DNA from: Campylobacteraceae bacterium
Lineage (GTDB): Bacteria > Campylobacterota > Campylobacteria > Campylobacterales > Sulfurovaceae
Assembly (NCBI GenBank): GCA_026985655.1
Contig: JALSQB010000217.1
Span: 1 to 25,397, forward strand
Length of the DNA: 25,397 nt
Reading direction: 5' to 3'
A program made the position numbers and the translations under genes. This document shows positions 23,633 through 25,397 of this stretch, piece after piece (position 1 is the stretch's first letter; every line of letters starts with the position of its first letter). Under the pieces are notes generated by a model. The model saw nothing but the letters and a program-made list of their open reading frames with translations. It had not been told where the DNA came from and did no database searches.

Positions 23633-23668
23633 TATAATGTTCTTTTAAATTATAAAAAGGACATTATA
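23633..23668 (+). promoter_or_regulatory. Promoter plus 14-bp RBS-covering inverted repeat of the Ig-repeat gene
   Basis: The -10 TATAAT (23633-23638) forms the outer part of a 14-bp inverted repeat (23633-23646 with 23655-23668, one G-U pair, loop AAATTATA). The right arm includes the ribosome-binding site AAGGA (23657-23661) and the A of the ATG at 23668. Transcription from this promoter should start near 23645, leaving out nearly all of the left arm. Read-through RNA from the reductase gene could fold and block translation. This is the strongest of three such cases in the window. Confidence 0.5.
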
Positions 23669-24840
23669 TGAAAAAATCATTATTCGTGCTTTCAGCACTA
23701 TTGATTAATAATTTAAGTGCAGCAACACTTTCAATGACAAAGCAAGGCTACACAACAACCGATACCATTAAAATTCACTTTAACGAGATGACTAACCATC
23801 ACAAAGATTGGATTGGTATCTACCCTGCCGACACTTCTACCGAATGGAAAAATGTTGTTAAATGGGCTTGGACACAAAATAAAAGTGAAGGAACACTCTC
23901 TTTTAAAAACCTACCAGCAGGAAAATATGAGGCTAGAGCGTTTTACAATAACTCTTATGACATTGAAGCAAAACACGCTTTTCAAGTTACAGGAAACCAA
24001 GCTAAAGCAGAGTTAAGTGCTACCAAAGCTATTTTTAAAGCAGATGAAGATGTACGCATTAACTTCAAAAACATTAATGGAGCAACCAATGATTGGTTAG
24101 CCATCTACCCTGCAGACAAAAACAATGATTGGGAAAATGTGGTTAAATGGAAATTTAACAAAGGTGGAGTCAAAGCAGGTCAAGCCAACTTTGACAAACT
24201 ACCTGCTGGTGCATATGAAGCCAGAATTTTCTACAACAATACTTTTAAAATGGAAGGGAAAGTTGCTTTTAGGGTTGATGGATTTGTTCCTATTGATAAC
24301 AATGATGCTAAAATACTAAAAGTTGCTAAAGAGCATTGTTTGGGTAAAAATGATAGTACAGGTAAAGTTTTATGTGCGAATGAGGAGAACATAGTATATG
24401 TTTTACAATCATATCCAAAAGAATGGAGAACCATTAATAATTTATATCGTGTGAATATTGCAGTAAATAATGAGAAAGTATATAAACTTCCAGACTATAT
24501 TCAAGATCATCGTATTCCATTAGAGTTTGATAGAGCGAATGGAATAGGCGAGTTAAAAGATACGTCACTAATCACTGTAATAGATAATCAGATTGAAGCA
24601 GAACGTAGTGGCGACCTTGTTCTACTAAATAGAAATGGGAAAAAACTATTAGAAGTTGGATATAGAGAGGATTCTTCAATTTTTCCTAGCATTAAGTCTA
24701 TTGATAATGGTCAAAAAATAATAGTTCATTCAGGAGATGATCCTTATTATATTCAACCTGCAACACAGACTAAAAGAATATATGACATTAGTAATTCAAA
24801 TGAAGCGATACTGATTAAAGAAGAAAAGATAGAGTTATAA
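23668..24840 (+). CDS. Secreted protein with two Ig-like (SKICH-like) repeats
   Basis: The 390-residue product has a signal peptide (1-19, L-S-A) and two repeats of about 93 residues (20-112 and 114-206). Each carries D-W-(I/L)-(G/A)-I-Y-P-A-D, W-x-N-V-V-K-W, L-P-A-G-x-Y-E-A-R and F-Y-N-N, resembling the beta-sandwich of SKICH-type domains seen in some secreted bacterial proteins. The C-terminal half (about 210-390) is different. It has a Cys pair (H-C-L-G-K and V-L-C-A-N) and strand-rich text such as V-L-L-N-R-N-G-K-K-L-L, with no motif I can name. A periplasmic or surface binding role is plausible. The gene follows the reductase by 85 bases but has its own promoter. Confidence 0.75.
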   Translation: MKKSLFVLSALLINNLSAATLSMTKQGYTTTDTIKIHFNEMTNHHKDWIGIYPADTSTEWKNVVKWAWTQNKSEGTLSFKNLPAGKYEARAFYNNSYDIEAKHAFQVTGNQAKAELSATKAIFKADEDVRINFKNINGATNDWLAIYPADKNNDWENVVKWKFNKGGVKAGQANFDKLPAGAYEARIFYNNTFKMEGKVAFRVDGFVPIDNNDAKILKVAKEHCLGKNDSTGKVLCANEENIVYVLQSYPKEWRTINNLYRVNIAVNNEKVYKLPDYIQDHRIPLEFDRANGIGELKDTSLITVIDNQIEAERSGDLVLLNRNGKKLLEVGYREDSSIFPSIKSIDNGQKIIVHSGDDPYYIQPATQTKRIYDISNSNEAILIKEEKIEL

Positions 24841-24884
24841 AGCTCTTGATTTGGCTCTTTTGAAGCACGGTAATTCAAGTTTAA

Positions 24885-25130
24885 ATCCTAACGGGTCGAG
24901 GGAGAAAAAGGATAATACAAGATGCTGATAGAATTAAAAAGCTAGTAATTAATTCTCCTCCGATTCCAGTAGGGTTTTAATTCTTTAAACGTAACCATTC
25001 AGCACCTAAACACCCTGATGATATTCCACAACTAGAGTGGGTTGTACTTAAAGATGGTACGCTAACAGATAGAGGTACTTCTTTAAATCATGTAATATTC
25101 CTTTCAGAAAATATTGAAGGAAAATTTTAA
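24885..25130 (+). pseudogene. Decayed coding frame, family unknown
   Basis: One frame reads through 31 codons, meets a TAA (24978-24980), then continues for 49 codons to a TAA (25128-25130). It has no start codon or ribosome-binding site in place. The text is protein-like on both sides of the stop (for example R-I-I-Q-D-A-D-R-I-K-K-L, N-S-P-P-I-P-V-G, then W-V-V-L-K-D-G-T-L-T-D-R-G and L-N-H-V-I-F-L-S-E-N). It looks like the tail of a lost gene, perhaps a former module of the neighbouring secreted protein or a toxin C-terminus. I do not recognise the family. Confidence 0.4.
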
Positions 25131-25146
25131 GCACTAGGGACTGTAA

Positions 25147-25176
25147 GAGAGTGTAAACAGTTTATTTTACACTCTC
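25147..25176. terminator. Hairpin at the end of the right-edge gene
   Basis: A perfect 11-bp stem, GAGAGTGTAAA (25147-25157) with TTTACACTCTC (25166-25176), has an 8-base loop. It includes the stop codon of the minus-strand gene at the edge and probably ends its transcript. T-runs after the stem are short on both strands. Confidence 0.55.
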
Positions 25177-25397
25177 ATCTTAACACACTCATCAACATTT
25201 TGAGCTATTCTTGCAACTCTATCTTGCCACAACTCCCCAAACTCTTTTTTATCGTGTGGGCTTGCATTGTCTTGCATGATTTTACCCATTAACTCTTGCT
25301 GTTTTGGATTGGGCTTGATAGAGTTTGGATTATAATCTATCTCTACCGAAGCTTTGGTATCGACTCTTGTAAATTTAATAGAAGATTTTATATCTGC
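25167..25397 (-). CDS. C-terminal part of an unidentified protein, cut by the window edge
   Basis: A minus-strand frame enters at the right edge and runs 76 codons to TAA (25167-25169). The visible part is charged and helical, with P-N-P-K-Q-Q-E-L-M-G-K-I-M-Q-D, H-D-K-K-E-F-G-E-L-W-Q-D-R-V and a Cys five residues from the end. It has no membrane segment or recognised motif. Codon use is like its neighbours and no stop interrupts it, so it is probably a real gene. Function is unknown. Confidence 0.6.
   Translation of the reverse strand, partial: ADIKSSIKFTRVDTKASVEIDYNPNSIKPNPKQQELMGKIMQDNASPHDKKEFGELWQDRVARIAQNVDECVKMRV

Noticed and set aside
24860..24910. Possible tRNA fragment (TTCAAGTTTAAATCC resembles a T-arm)
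   Set aside because: No matching acceptor stem, D-arm or anticodon arm could be formed.

Overview
The window looks like chromosomal DNA of a Campylobacterota bacterium (formerly Epsilonproteobacteria), most like the free-living sulfur-oxidising Sulfurimonas/Sulfurovum type. The basis is the AT-rich composition, the order bioC / secG-frr-pyrE (as I remember it, also found in Helicobacter and partly in Campylobacter), pseudopilin leaders of the form K-A-FTLIE, UUG-started thrS and infC that overlap, and promoters with a clear TATAAT -10 box but a weak -35. The exact genus is inference.

Layout. At the left edge a consensus promoter and a boxA-like element on the minus strand point off the window, most likely into an rRNA operon. 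Then come a secreted repeat protein with a peptidoglycan-binding domain (390-1877), a Bax-inhibitor-1/YccA membrane protein (2034-2732), bioC on the minus strand, and secG-frr-pyrE on the plus strand. From 5133 to 14553 lies a type II secretion system (T2SS) in two divergent operons: gspG-H-I leftward and gspK-L-M-N-C-D-E-J rightward. The genes overlap or nearly touch throughout. gspF (inner-membrane platform) and gspO (prepilin peptidase) are not in the window, so the machine needs genes elsewhere. A short exosortase-family protease follows at 14791, with no recognisable sorting-signal substrate nearby. Then come dapF, a periplasmic PpiC-type prolyl isomerase, the convergent pair glmM-lspA on the minus strand, thrS-infC, a siroheme-dependent nitrite/sulfite reductase, and a secreted protein with two Ig-like repeats. 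The right end holds a decayed open frame and the C-terminus of a minus-strand gene cut by the window edge.

How the parts relate. The T2SS genes form one machine: pseudopilins G, H, I, J, K; inner-membrane parts L, M, N, C; secretin D; ATPase E. dapF, glmM and lspA serve the cell envelope (diaminopimelate, amino-sugar and lipoprotein supply). thrS, infC and frr serve translation.

The most notable unexplained signals are non-coding. At three genes (dapF, the PpiC isomerase and the Ig-repeat protein) the sequence at the -10 box is complementary to the ribosome-binding site, and in two cases also to the start codon. Read-through RNA from the upstream gene could therefore fold and hide the start, while RNA from the gene's own promoter would lack the 5' arm. 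Other notable items are a bioC/secG intergenic region with two -10 boxes facing each other in a perfect inverted repeat, a nested hairpin region at 21422-21530, and the strict 4 x 3 x 23-residue repeat of the first protein.
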